A stretch of 64,000 bases of DNA from contig NW_027183949.1 of assembly GCF_041296385.1 (NCBI RefSeq), positions 2,640,501 to 2,704,500 on the forward strand, given 5' to 3'. Within the stretch, counting starts at the first letter, position 1; each line of letters starts with the position of its first letter. Below the pieces are notes generated by a model. The model was not told the DNA's origin. It did not search any database and was given only the letters and a program-made list of their open reading frames with translations. The DNA is from Aphelocoma coerulescens (lineage: Eukaryota > Chordata > Aves > Passeriformes > Corvidae). The translations under genes and the position numbers were made by a program. Below, piece by piece: positions 36,288 through 49,892 of the stretch.

Positions 36288-38555
36288 CAGCCCCCCCTCA
36301 GCATATGTCCGGCTCTGGCATTGGGGCGGGGCAACTTTGGGAGCAGCCCCAGCCCTGCTCCTGCTCCCGGCTGGGCACCCAGCTGCTGGGACACAGGTGT
36401 GTCCTGATGCCACCGTCTACTCCTTTGAGAAGGGGAGGACAGAGTGCATCAGGGAGTTTGGTGTGGCTTACATGCGGCAAGGAGAAGGTGCAGCCCCAAA
36501 CTGGCTTTCACTTCTAGAACCTTTTGCTATTGCGGGAGCAGCTGCTGGAGCTTTTCAACCGAGCTGCAAGAGTGAAAAGTGTGATGGCATGTCTATCTGA
36601 GAAGGAAGGTTCGGTGCCGCAGCCTGTTGTGCACAATTTATATGCTGATAAGAGAAGGGGGTGCTTTTGGAACGTTTTCCTTCCTGACACTTCTGTCTCT
36701 GTGAGCTTTAGCTGCTTGGACTCAGGGATACCGAAGGTATGTGAAAGTGACTGGGATGCGAGAATCATGTTGCACAGGGAACAGGGAAGGTCAGCAAATG
36801 TTTCCTGTCCTGGCACATCTCTCAGTCTGAACTGCAGCTGCAGATGCTTCACTTCCGCCAAGGACTCTGCCACCTTGAGAGAAGGATGCGCTCTATGGAG
36901 TTGAGAAAGAAAGTGCGTCTCACTAGCTTCTTTCCTCTACTTCATAGACAGCAAAGGGGCTATGAAAGGCAGCACTGGCTTTTTGTTCTAGGACTTCTTC
37001 TTTACAAGCAGCTGCTGGATGTTTGGAAGGGGGTTTGGGATATGCAAAAATGAGAGGCTAAGATGGTAAGAGGGTAAGATGGAAGTCATCTGGCAAAAGC
37101 AGAGCTCACAAAAGGGCCAGCTGAGAAAGCTCTTGCTGCCTACAACTTCAACTGCACCCCTCAAAGCAGCAGCACACACGCTGCTCTCGGCACTTTCCTT
37201 CTCAGCTCTACGCACCATCCTAAGCCTTGCCTCTCCCACACTCAGGATCCAAAGACAACGGCACCAGGGACTGCTCACACACTAAAGGCACCAGGACAAA
37301 AGGCTCACCAGCTTGGCCGTTGCATTCCCGCTGACAGCTCCACAGCTTGAACCCAGAGAACTGCCTGCTGCCAACAGCCTTTCCAATCACTCTGAGCACC
37401 TCATGACAAGGAGTGTGGGGAATGAATCTCCAGCAGCCTCCTGCCCCAGGCTGTCCCCCGGGAGCAGCCCTGCTCCAGGCCGTGACTGCCACCTGCACAG
37501 CCAAAGGACCCAGAGCCGCTGTTACACACCACGGCTGTGCCTGGCACAGAGACACCAGTGGCCACACAAGTGGCCATGGCACTGTCCACACACAGTCCCT
37601 GCTGCTGCTCCCCCAGCCGCTGGCACCAACTCCCAGCCACCCACTCCTAAAGCCACGGGGCCCACTGGGACACTGCGGGGGCTCGTGGAAGCCAGCGGCC
37701 ATTGTGACACAGCGGGGCTGCACAGAGCCCACGGTGCTTTGTGACCCGTGGCTCCCAGGAGAGCCTTTGTGATGCTGGGGAACTACAAGGAAGCCTGGCT
37801 CCTCTGTGACACCACCACAGAAGCTCAGGGGAGCCCTGGAGACCGTGCTGATGCTATTGAACCTGATGCAACCCTGCCTCCTCTGTGACACCACAGAACC
37901 TCTGGGAGCCCTGGAGACCGTGCTGATGCTATGGAACCTGATGCAACCCTGCCTCCTCTGTGACACCACAGAACCTCTGGGAGCCCTGGAGACCGTGCTG
38001 ATGCTATGGAACCTGATGCAACCCTGCCTCCACTGTGACACCACAGAACCTCTGGGAGCCCTGGAGACTGTGGTGATGCTATGGAACCTGATGCAACCCT
38101 GCCTCCACTGTGACACCACAGAACCTCTGGGAGCCCTGGAGACCGTGCTGATGCTATGGAACCTGATGCAACCCTGCCTCCACTGTGACACCACAGAAGC
38201 TCGGGGAGCTCTGCAGACCGTGGGGATGCTGGCGAAGCTGACGGAACCCTGGGCACCACAGTGACGCTATGGAACCTGGTGGAACCGAGGGGCCACAGTG
38301 ACACTGTGGGGCCTTTTGGAAGCAACAGGACCCTGGTGGGAAGCCACGGGATGATTAATCCTGCACGAACCTGCTCCAGGTGGGCTCCTCTCTCCCGGCT
38401 TCCACAGGTGCTGCTAGGATCCCACTCCGGCACTGGCTTGGCACGGGCTCACGGCTTCCTTTGGCAATGGCTCTGCTCCAGGATGGCATGCTGCAGAGAA
38501 TGCAGGTAGATTTTGTGCTCACTCCTGGCATGCAGCTGGACAATAAAGCCTGATC
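36288..38555 (+). repeat. Repeat unit 17 (2268 bp, type B)
   Basis: Minisatellite at 37805-38258. G at 37319 (offset 1032) and a private G-to-C at 37519. Confidence 0.97.
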
Positions 38556-40823
38556 CAGCCCCCCCTCAGCATATGTCCGGCTCTGGCATTGGGGCGGGGC
38601 AACTTTGGGAGCAGCCCCAGCCCTGCTCCTGCTCCCGGCTGGGCACCCAGCTGCTGGGACACAGGTGTGTCCTGATGCCACCGTCTACTCCTTTGAGAAG
38701 GGGAGGACAGAGTGCATCAGGGAGTTTGGTGTGGCTTACATGCGGCAAGGAGAAGGTGCAGCCCCAAACTGGCTTTCACTTCTAGAACCTTTTGCTATTG
38801 CGGGAGCAGCTGCTGGAGCTTTTCAACCGAGCTGCAAGAGTGAAAAGTGTGATGGCATGTCTATCTGAGAAGGAAGGTTCGGTGCCGCAGCCTGTTGTGC
38901 ACAATTTATATGCTGATAAGAGAAGGGGGTGCTTTTGGAACGTTTTCCTTCCTGACACTTCTGTCTCTGTGAGCTTTAGCTGCTTGGACTCAGGGATACC
39001 GAAGGTATGTGAAAGTGACTGGGATGCGAGAATCATGTTGCACAGGGAACAGGGAAGGTCAGCAAATGTTTCCTGTCCTGGCACATCTCTCAGTCTGAAC
39101 TGCAGCTGCAGATGCTTCACTTCCGCCAAGGACTCTGCCACCTTGAGAGAAGGATGCGCTCTATGGAGTTGAGAAAGAAAGTGCGTCTCACTAGCTTCTT
39201 TCCTCTACTTCATAGACAGCAAAGGGGCTATGAAAGGCAGCACTGGCTTTTTGTTCTAGGACTTCTTCTTTACAAGCAGCTGCTGGATGTTTGGAAGGGG
39301 GTTTGGGATATGCAAAAATGAGAGGCTAAGATGGTAAGAGGGTAAGATGGAAGTCATCTGGCAAAAGCAGAGCTCACAAAAGGGCCAGCTGAGAAAGCTC
39401 TTGCTGCCTACAACTTCAACTGCACCCCTCAAAGCAGCAGCACACACGCTGCTCTCGGCACTTTCCTTCTCAGCTCTACGCACCATCCTAAGCCTTGCCT
39501 CTCCCACACTCAGGATCCAAAGACAACGGCACCAGGGACTGCTCACACACTAAAGGCACCAGGACAAAAGGCTCACCAGCTTGGCCTTTGCATTCCCGCT
39601 GACAGCTCCACAGCTTGAACCCAGAGAACTGCCTGCTGCCAACAGCCTTTCCAATCACTCTGAGCACCTCATGACAAGGAGTGTGGGGAATGAATCTCCA
39701 GCAGCCTCCTGCCCCAGGCTGTCCCCCGGGAGCAGCCCTGCTCCAGGCCGTGACTGCCACCTGCACAGCCAAAGGACCCAGAGCCGGTGTTACACACCAC
39801 GGCTGTGCCTGGCACAGAGACACCAGTGGCCACACAAGTGGCCATGGCACTGTCCACACACAGTCCCTGCTGCTGCTCCCCCAGCCGCTGGCACCAACTC
39901 CCAGCCACCCACTCCTAAAGCCACGGGGCCCACTGGGACACTGCGGGGGCTCGTGGAAGCCAGCGGCCATTGTGACACAGCGGGGCTGCACAGAGCCCAC
40001 GGTGCTTTGTGACCCGTGGCTCCCAGGAGAGCCTTTGTGATGCTGGGGAACTACAAGGAAGCCTGGCTCCTCTGTGACACCACCACAGAAGCTCAGGGGA
40101 GCCCTGGAGACCGTGCTGATGCTATTGAACCTGATGCAACCCTGCCTCCTCTGTGACACCACAGAAGCTCTTGGAGCCCTGGAGACCGTGGTGATGCTAT
40201 GGAACCTGATGCAACCCTGCCTCCTCTGTGACACCACAGAACCTCTGGGAGCCCTGGAGACCGTGCTGATGCTATGGAACCTGATGCAACCCTGCCTCCA
40301 CTGTGACACCACAGAACCTCTGGGAGCCCTGGAGACTGTGGTGATGCTATGGAACCTGATGCAACCCTGCCTCCACTGTGACACCACAGAACCTCTGGGA
40401 GCCCTGGAGACCGTGCTGATGCTATGGAACCTGATGCAACCCTGCCTCCACTGTGACACCACAGAAGCTCGGGGAGCTCTGCAGACCGTGGGGATGCTGG
40501 CGAAGCTGACGGAACCCTGGGCACCACAGTGACGCTATGGAACCTGGTGGAACCGAGGGGCCACAGTGACACTGTGGGGCCTTTTGGAAGCAACAGGACC
40601 CTGGTGGGAAGCCACGGGATGATTAATCCTGCACGAACCTGCTCCAGGTGGGCTCCTCTCTCCCGGCTTCCACAGGTGCTGCTAGGATCCCACTCCGGCA
40701 CTGGCTTGGCACGGGCTCACGGCTTCCTTTGGCAATGGCTCTGCTCCAGGATGGCATGCTGCAGAGAATGCAGGTAGATTTTGTGCTCACTCCTGGCATG
40801 CAGCTGGACAATAAAGCCTGATC
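38556..40823 (+). repeat. Repeat unit 18 (2268 bp, type C)
   Basis: Minisatellite at 40073-40526. It closes the second A-B-C triplet. Confidence 0.97.
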
Positions 40824-43091
40824 CAGCCCCCCCTCAGCATATGTCCGGCTCTGGCATTGGGGCGGGGCAACTTTGGGAGCAGCCCCAGCCCTGCTCCTGC
40901 TCCCGGCTGGGCACCCAGCTGCTGGGACACAGGTGTGTCCTGATGCCACCGTCTACTCCTTTGAGAAGGGGAGGACAGAGTGCATCAGGGAGTTTGGTGT
41001 GGCTTACATGCGGCAAGGAGAAGGTGCAGCCCCAAACTGGCTTTCACTTCTAGAACCTTTTGCTATTGCGGGAGCAGCTGCTGGAGCTTTTCAACCGAGC
41101 TGCAAGAGTGAAAAGTGTGATGGCATGTCTATCTGAGAAGGAAGGTTCGGTGCCGCAGCCTGTTGTGCACAATTTATATGCTGATAAGAGAAGGGGGTGC
41201 TTTTGGAACGTTTTCCTTCCTGACACTTCTGTCTCTGTGAGCTTTAGCTGCTTGGACTCAGGGATACCGAAGGTATGTGAAAGTGACTGGGATGCGAGAA
41301 TCATGTTGCACAGGGAACAGGGAAGGTCAGCAAATGTTTCCTGTCCTGGCACATCTCTCAGTCTGAACTGCAGCTGCAGATGCTTCACTTCCGCCAAGGA
41401 CTCTGCCACCTTGAGAGAAGGATGCGCTCTATGGAGTTGAGAAAGAAAGTGCGTCTCACTAGCTTCTTTCCTCTACTTCATAGACAGCAAAGGGGCTATG
41501 AAAGGCAGCACTGGCTTTTTGTTCTAGGACTTCTTCTTTACAAGCAGCTGCTGGATGTTTGGAAGGGGGTTTGGGATATGCAAAAATGAGAGGCTAAGAT
41601 GGTAAGAGGGTAAGATGGAAGTCATCTGGCAAAAGCAGAGCTCACAAAAGGGCCAGCTGAGAAAGCTCTTGCTGCCTACAACTTCAACTGCACCCCTCAA
41701 AGCAGCAGCACACACGCTGCTCTCGGCACTTTCCTTCTCAGCTCTACGCACCATCCTAAGCCTTGCCTCTCCCACACTCAGGATCCAAAGACAACGGCAC
41801 CAGGGACTGCTCACACACTAAAGGCACCAGGACAAAAGGCTCACCAGCTTGGCCGTTGCATTCCCGCTGACAGCTCCACAGCTTGAACCCAGAGAACTGC
41901 CTGCTGCCAACAGCCTTTCCAATCACTCTGAGCACCTCATGACAAGGAGTGTGGGGAATGAATCTCCAGCAGCCTCCTGCCCCAGGCTGTCCCCCGGGAG
42001 CAGCCCTGCTCCAGGCCGTGACTGCCACCTGCACAGCCAAAGGACCCAGAGCCGGTGTTACACACCACGGCTGTGCCTGGCACAGAGACACCAGTGGCCA
42101 CACAAGTGGCCATGGCACTGTCCACACACAGTCCCTGCTGCTGCTCCCCCAGCCGCTGGCACCAACTCCCAGCCACCCACTCCTAAAGCCACGGGGCCCA
42201 CTGGGACACTGCGGGGGCTCGTGGAAGCCAGCGGCCATTGTGACACAGCGGGGCTGCACAGAGCCCACGGTGCTTTGTGACCCGTGGCTCCCAGGAGAGC
42301 CTTTGTGATGCTGGGGAACTACAAGGAAGCCTGGCTCCTCTGTGACACCACCACAGAAGCTCAGGGGAGCCCTGGAGACCGTGCTGATGCTATTGAACCT
42401 GATGCAACCCTGCCTCCTCTGTGACACCACAGAAGCTCTTGGAGCCCTGGAGACCGTGGTGATGCTATGGAACCTGATGCAACCCTGCCTCCTCTGTGAC
42501 ACCACAGAACCTCTGGGAGCCCTGGAGACCGTGCTGATGCTATGGAACCTGATGCAACCCTGCCTCCACTGTGACACCACAGAACCTCTGGGAGCCCTGG
42601 AGACTGTGGTGATGCTATGGAACCTGATGCAACCCTGCCTCCACTGTGACACCACAGAACCTCTGGGAGCCCTGGAGACCGTGCTGATGCTATGGAACCT
42701 GATGCAACCCTGCCTCCACTGTGACACCACAGAAGCTCGGGGAGCTCTGCAGACCGTGGGGATGCTGGCGAAGCTGACGGAACCCTGGGCACCACAGTGA
42801 CGCTATGGAACCTGGTGGAACCGAGGGGCCACAGTGACACTGTGGGGCCTTTTGGAAGCAACAGGACCCTGGTGGGAAGCCACGGGATGATTAATCCTGC
42901 ACGAACCTGCTCCAGGTGGGCTCCTCTCTCCCGGCTTCCACAGGTGCTGCTAGGATCCCACTCCGGCACTGGCTTGGCACGGGCTCACGGCTTCCTTTGG
43001 CAATGGCTCTGCTCCAGGATGGCATGCTGCAGAGAATGCAGGTAGATTTTGTGCTCACTCCTGGCATGCAGCTGGACAATAAAGCCTGATC
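40824..43091 (+). repeat. Repeat unit 19 (2268 bp, type C with B-type marker)
   Basis: Minisatellite at 42341-42794. G at 41855 (offset 1032) otherwise occurs only in type B units, so this looks like a B-left, C-right recombinant. It sits where the three-unit order breaks. Confidence 0.97.
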
Positions 43092-45358
43092 CAGCCCCCC
43101 CTCAGCATATGTCCGGCTCTGGCATTGGGGCGGGGCAACTTTGGGAGCAGCCCCAGCCCTGCTCCTGCTCCCGGCTGGGCACCCAGCTGCTGGGACACAG
43201 GTGTGTCCTGATGCCACCGTCTACTCCTTTGAGAAGGGGAGGACAGAGTGCATCAGGGAGTTTGGTGTGGCTTACATGCGGCAAGGAGAAGGTGCAGCCC
43301 CAAACTGGCTTTCACTTCTAGAACCTTTTGCTATTGCGGGAGCAGCTGCTGGAGCTTTTCAACCGAGCTGCAAGAGTGAAAAGTGTGATGGCATGTCTAT
43401 CTGAGAAGGAAGGTTCGGTGCCGCAGCCTGTTGTGCACAATTTATATGCTGATAAGAGAAGGGGGTGCTTTTGGAACGTTTTCCTTCCTGACACTTCTGT
43501 CTCTGTGAGCTTTAGCTGCTTGGACTCAGGGATACCGAAGGTATGTGAAAGTGACTGGGATGCGAGAATCATGTTGCACAGGGAACAGGGAAGGTCAGCA
43601 AATGTTTCCTGTCCTGGCACATCTCTCAGTCTGAACTGCAGCTGCAGATGCTTCACTTCCGCCAAGGACTCTGCCACCTTGAGAGAAGGATGCGCTCTAT
43701 GGAGTTGAGAAAGAAAGTGCGTCTCACTAGCTTCTTTCCTCTACTTCATAGACAGCAAAGGGGCTATGAAAGGCAGCACTGGCTTTTTGTTCTAGGACTT
43801 CTTCTTTACAAGCAGCTGCTGGATGTTTGGAAGGGGGTTTGGGATATGCAAAAATGAGAGGCTAAGATGGTAAGAGGGTAAGATGGAAGTCATCTGGCAA
43901 AAGCAGAGCTCACAAAAGGGCCAGCTGAGAAAGCTCTTGCTGCCTACAACTTCAACTGCACCCCTCAAAGCAGCAGCACACACGCTGCTCTCGGCACTTT
44001 CCTTCTCAGCTCTACGCACCATCCTAAGCCTTGCCTCTCCCACACTCAGGATCCAAAGACAACGGCACCAGGGACTGCTCACACACTAAAGGCACCAGGA
44101 CAAAAGGCTCACCAGCTTGGCCTTTGCATTCCCGCTGACAGCTCCACAGCTTGAACCCAGAGAACTGCCTGCTGCCAACAGCCTTTCCAATCACTCTGAG
44201 CACCTCATGACAAGGAGTGTGGGGAATGAATCTCCAGCAGCCTCCTGCCCCAGGCTGTCCCCCGGGAGCAGCCCTGCTCCAGGCCGTGACTGCCACCTGC
44301 ACAGCCAAAGGACCCAGAGCCGGTGTTACACACCACGGCTGTGCCTGGCACAGAGACACCAGTGGCCACACAAGTGGCCATGGCACTGTCCACACACAGT
44401 CCCTGCTGCTGCTCCCCCAGCCGCTGGCACCAACTCCCAGCCACCCACTCCTAAAGCCACGGGGCCCACTGGGACACTGCGGGGGCTCGTGGAAGCCAGC
44501 GGCCATTGTGACACAGCGGGGCTGCACAGAGCCCACGGTGCTTTGTGACCCGTGGCTCCCAGGAGAGCCTTTGTGATGCTGGGGAACTACAAGGAAGCCT
44601 GGCTCCTCTGTGACACCACCACAGAAGCTCAGGGGAGCCCTGGAGACCGTGCTGATGCTATTGAACCTGATGCAACCCTGCCTCCTCTGTGACACCACAG
44701 AACCTCTGGGAGCCCTGGAGACCGTGCTGATGCTATGGAACCTGATGCAACCCTGCCTCCTCTGTGACACCACAGAACCTCTGGGAGCCCTGGAGACCGT
44801 GCTGATGCTATGGAACCTGATGCAACCCTGCCTCCACTGTGACACCACAGAACCTCTGGGAGCCCTGGAGACTGTGGTGATGCTATGGAACCTGATGCAA
44901 CCCTGCCTCCACTGTGACACCACAGAACCTCTGGGAGCCCTGGAGACCGTGCTGATGCTATGGAACCTGATGCAACCCTGCCTCCACTGTGACACCACAG
45001 AAGCTCGGGGAGCTCTGCAGACCGTGGGATGCTGGCGAAGCTGACGGAACCCTGGGCACCACAGTGACGCTATGGAACCTGGTGGAACCGAGGGGCCACA
45101 GTGACACTGTGGGGCCTTTTGGAAGCAACAGGACCCTGGTGGGAAGCCACGGGATGATTAATCCTGCACGAACCTGCTCCAGGTGGGCTCCTCTCTCCCG
45201 GCTTCCACAGGTGCTGCTAGGATCCCACTCCGGCACTGGCTTGGCACGGGCTCACGGCTTCCTTTGGCAATGGCTCTGCTCCAGGATGGCATGCTGCAGA
45301 GAATGCAGGTAGATTTTGTGCTCACTCCTGGCATGCAGCTGGACAATAAAGCCTGATC
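43092..45358 (+). repeat. Repeat unit 20 (2267 bp, type B, 1-base deletion)
   Basis: Minisatellite at 44609-45061. The G-run deletion is at 45026-45028. With unit 21 it forms a block repeated as units 23-24. Confidence 0.97.
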
Positions 45359-47626
45359 CAGCCCCCCCTCAGCATATGTCCGGCTCTGGCATTGGGGCGG
45401 GGCAACTTTGGGAGCAGCCCCAGCCCTGCTCCTGCTCCCGGCTGGGCACCCAGCTGCTGGGACACAGGTGTGTCCTGATGCCACCGTCTACTCCTTTGAG
45501 AAGGGGAGGACAGAGTGCATCAGGGAGTTTGGTGTGGCTTACATGCGGCAAGGAGAAGGTGCAGCCCCAAACTGGCTTTCACTTCTAGAACCTTTTGCTA
45601 TTGCGGGAGCAGCTGCTGGAGCTTTTCAACCGAGCTGCAAGAGTGAAAAGTGTGATGGCATGTCTATCTGAGAAGGAAGGTTCGGTGCCGCAGCCTGTTG
45701 TGCACAATTTATATGCTGATAAGAGAAGGGGGTGCTTTTGGAACGTTTTCCTTCCTGACACTTCTGTCTCTGTGAGCTTTAGCTGCTTGGACTCAGGGAT
45801 ACCGAAGGTATGTGAAAGTGACTGGGATGCGAGAATCATGTTGCACAGGGAACAGGGAAGGTCAGCAAATGTTTCCTGTCCTGGCACATCTCTCAGTCTG
45901 AACTGCAGCTGCAGATGCTTCACTTCCGCCAAGGACTCTGCCACCTTGAGAGAAGGATGCGCTCTATGGAGTTGAGAAAGAAAGTGCGTCTCACTAGCTT
46001 CTTTCCTCTACTTCATAGACAGCAAAGGGGCTATGAAAGGCAGCACTGGCTTTTTGTTCTAGGACTTCTTCTTTACAAGCAGCTGCTGGATGTTTGGAAG
46101 GGGGTTTGGGATATGCAAAAATGAGAGGCTAAGATGGTAAGAGGGTAAGATGGAAGTCATCTGGCAAAAGCAGAGCTCACAAAAGGGCCAGCTGAGAAAG
46201 CTCTTGCTGCCTACAACTTCAACTGCACCCCTCAAAGCAGCAGCACACACGCTGCTCTCGGCACTTTCCTTCTCAGCTCTACGCACCATCCTAAGCCTTG
46301 CCTCTCCCACACTCAGGATCCAAAGACAACGGCACCAGGGACTGCTCACACACTAAAGGCACCAGGACAAAAGGCTCACCAGCTTGGCCTTTGCATTCCC
46401 GCTGACAGCTCCACAGCTTGAACCCAGAGAACTGCCTGCTGCCAACAGCCTTTCCAATCACTCTGAGCACCTCATGACAAGGAGTGTGGGGAATGAATCT
46501 CCAGCAGCCTCCTGCCCCAGGCTGTCCCCCGGGAGCAGCCCTGCTCCAGGCCGTGACTGCCACCTGCACAGCCAAAGGACCCAGAGCCGGTGTTACACAC
46601 CACGGCTGTGCCTGGCACAGAGACACCAGTGGCCACACAAGTGGCCATGGCACTGTCCACACACAGTCCCTGCTGCTGCTCCCCCAGCCGCTGGCACCAA
46701 CTCCCAGCCACCCACTCCTAAAGCCACGGGGCCCACTGGGACACTGCGGGGGCTCGTGGAAGCCAGCGGCCATTGTGACACAGCGGGGCTGCACAGAGCC
46801 CACGGTGCTTTGTGACCCGTGGCTCCTAGGAGAGCCTTTGTGATGCTGGGGAACTACAAGGAAGCCTGGCTCCTCTGTGACACCACCACAGAAGCTCAGG
46901 GGAGCCCTGGAGACCGTGCTGATGCTATTGAACCTGATGCAACCCTGCCTCCTCTGTGACACCACAGAAGCTCTTGGAGCCCTGGAGACCGTGCTGATGC
47001 TATGGAACCTGATGCAACCCTGCCTCCTCTGTGACACCACAGAACCTCTGGGAGCCCTGGAGACCGTGCTGATGCTATGGAACCTGATGCAACCCTGCCT
47101 CCACTGTGACACCACAGAAGCTCAGGGAGCCCTGGAGACTGTGGTGATGCTATGGAACCTGATGCAACCCTGCCTCCACTGTGACACCACAGAACCTCTG
47201 GGAGCCCTGGAGACCGTGCTGATGCTATGGAACCTGATGCAACCCTGCCTCCACTGTGACACCACAGAAGCTCGGGGAGCTCTGCAGACCGTGGGGATGC
47301 TGGCGGAGCTGACGGAACCCTGGGCACCACAGTGACGCTATGGAACCTGGTGGAACCGAGGGGCCACAGTGACACTGTGGGGCCTTTTGGAAGCAACAGG
47401 ACCCTGGTGGGAAGCCACGGGATGATTAATCCTGCACGAACCTGCTCCAGGTGGGCTCCTCTCTCCCGGCTTCCACAGGTGCTGCTAGGATCCCACTCCG
47501 GCACTGGCTTGGCACGGGCTCACGGCTTCCTTTGGCAATGGCTCTGCTCCAGGATGGCATGCTGCAGAGAATGCAGGTAGATTTTGTGCTCACTCCTGGC
47601 ATGCAGCTGGACAATAAAGCCTGATC
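45359..47626 (+). repeat. Repeat unit 21 (2268 bp, type D, T/G haplotype)
   Basis: Minisatellite at 46876-47329. Type D has agctctt with ctg in copy 2 and agctcag in copy 4. T at 46827 and G at 47306. Confidence 0.97.
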
Positions 47627-49892
47627 CAGCCCCCCCTCAGCATATGTCCGGCTCTGGCATTGGGGCGGGGCAACTTTGGGAGCAGCCCCAGCCCTGCTCC
47701 TGCTCCCGGCTGGGCACCCAGCTGCTGGGACACAGGTGTGTCCTGATGCCACCGTCTACTCCTTTGAGAAGGGGAGGACAGAGTGCATCAGGGAGTTTGG
47801 TGTGGCTTACATGCGGCAAGGAGAAGGTGCAGCCCCAAACTGGCTTTCACTTCTAGAACCTTTTGCTATTGCGGGAGCAGCTGCTGGAGCTTTTCAACCG
47901 AGCTGCAAGAGTGAAAAGTGTGATGGCATGTCTATCTGAGAAGGAAGGTTCGGTGCCGCAGCCTGTTGTGCACAATTTATATGCTGATAAGAGAAGGGGG
48001 TGCTTTTGGAACGTTTTCCTTCCTGACACTTCTGTCTCTGTGAGCTTTAGCTGCTTGGACTCAGGGATACCGAAGGTATGTGAAAGTGACTGGGATGCGA
48101 GAATCATGTTGCACAGGGAACAGGGAAGGTCAGCAAATGTTTCCTGTCCTGGCACATCTCTCAGTCTGAACTGCAGCTGCAGATGCTTCACTTCCGCCAA
48201 GGACTCTGCCACCTTGAGAGAAGGATGCGCTCTATGGAGTTGAGAAAGAAAGTGCGTCTCACTAGCTTCTTTCCTCTACTTCATAGACAGCAAAGGGGCT
48301 ATGAAAGGCAGCACTGGCTTTTTGTTCTAGGACTTCTTCTTTACAAGCAGCTGCTGGATGTTTGGAAGGGGGTTTGGGATATGCAAAAATGAGAGGCTAA
48401 GATGGTAAGAGGGTAAGATGGAAGTCATCTGGCAAAAGCAGAGCTCACAAAAGGGCCAGCTGAGAAAGCTCTTGCTGCCTACAACTTCAACTGCACCCCT
48501 CAAAGCAGCAGCACACACGCTGCTCTCGGCACTTTCCTTCTCAGCTCTACGCACCATCCTAAGCCTTGCCTCTCCCACACTCAGGATCCAAAGACAACGG
48601 CACCAGGGACTGCTCACACACTAAAGGCACCAGGACAAAAGGCTCACCAGCTTGGCCTTTGCATTCCCGCTGACAGCTCCACAGCTTGAACCCAGAGAAC
48701 TGCCTGCTGCCAACAGCCTTTCCAATCACTCTGAGCACCTCATGACAAGGAGTGTGGGGAATGAATCTCCAGCAGCCTCCTGCCCCAGGCTGTCCCCCGG
48801 GAGCAGCCCTGCTCCAGGCCGTGACTGCCACCTGCACAGCCAAAGGACCCAGAGCCGGTGTTACACACCACGGCTGTGCCTGGCACAGACACCAGTGGCC
48901 ACACAAGTGGCCATGGCACTGTCCACACACAGTCCCTGCTGCTGCTCCCCCAGCCGCTGGCACCAACTCCCAGCCACCCACTCCTAAAGCCACGGGGCCC
49001 ACTGGGACACTGCGGGGGCTCGTGGAAGCCAGCGGCCATTGTGACACAGCGGGGCTGCACAGAGCCCACGGTGCTTTGTGACCCGTGGCTCCCAGGAGAG
49101 CCTTTGTGATGCTGGGGAACTACAAGGAAGCCTGGCTCCTCTGTGACACCACCACAGAAGCTCAGGGGAGCCCTGGAGACCGTGCTGATGCTATTGAACC
49201 TGATGCAACCCTGCCTCCTCTGTGACACCACAGAACCTCTGGGAGCCCTGGAGACCGTGCTGATGCTATGGAACCTGATGCAACCCTGCCTCCTCTGTGA
49301 CACCACAGAACCTCTGGGAGCCCTGGAGACCGTGCTGATGCTATGGAACCTGATGCAACCCTGCCTCCACTGTGACACCACAGAACCTCTGGGAGCCCTG
49401 GAGACTGTGGTGATGCTATGGAACCTGATGCAACCCTGCCTCCACTGTGACACCACAGAACCTCTGGGAGCCCTGGAGACCGTGCTGATGCTATGGAACC
49501 TGATGCAACCCTGCCTCCACTGTGACACCACAGAAGCTCGGGGAGCTCTGCAGACCGTGGGGATGCTGGCGAAGCTGACGGAACCCTGGGCACCACAGTG
49601 ACGCTATGGAACCTGGTGGAACCGAGGGGCCACAGTGACACTGTGGGGCCTTTTGGAAGCAACAGGACCCTGGTGGGAAGCCACGGGATGATTAATCCTG
49701 CACGAACCTGCTCCAGGTGGGCTCCTCTCTCCCGGCTTCCACAGGTGCTGCTAGGATCCCACTCCGGCACTGGCTTGGCACGGGCTCACGGCTTCCTTTG
49801 GCAATGGCTCTGCTCCAGGATGGCATGCTGCAGAGAATGCAGGTAGATTTTGTGCTCACTCCTGGCATGCAGCTGGACAATAAAGCCTGATC
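47627..49892 (+). repeat. Repeat unit 22 (2266 bp, type B, 2-base deletion)
   Basis: Minisatellite at 49142-49595. Two bases are missing from cacagagacacc, leaving cacagacacc near 48885-48892. This is unique in the window. Confidence 0.97.
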
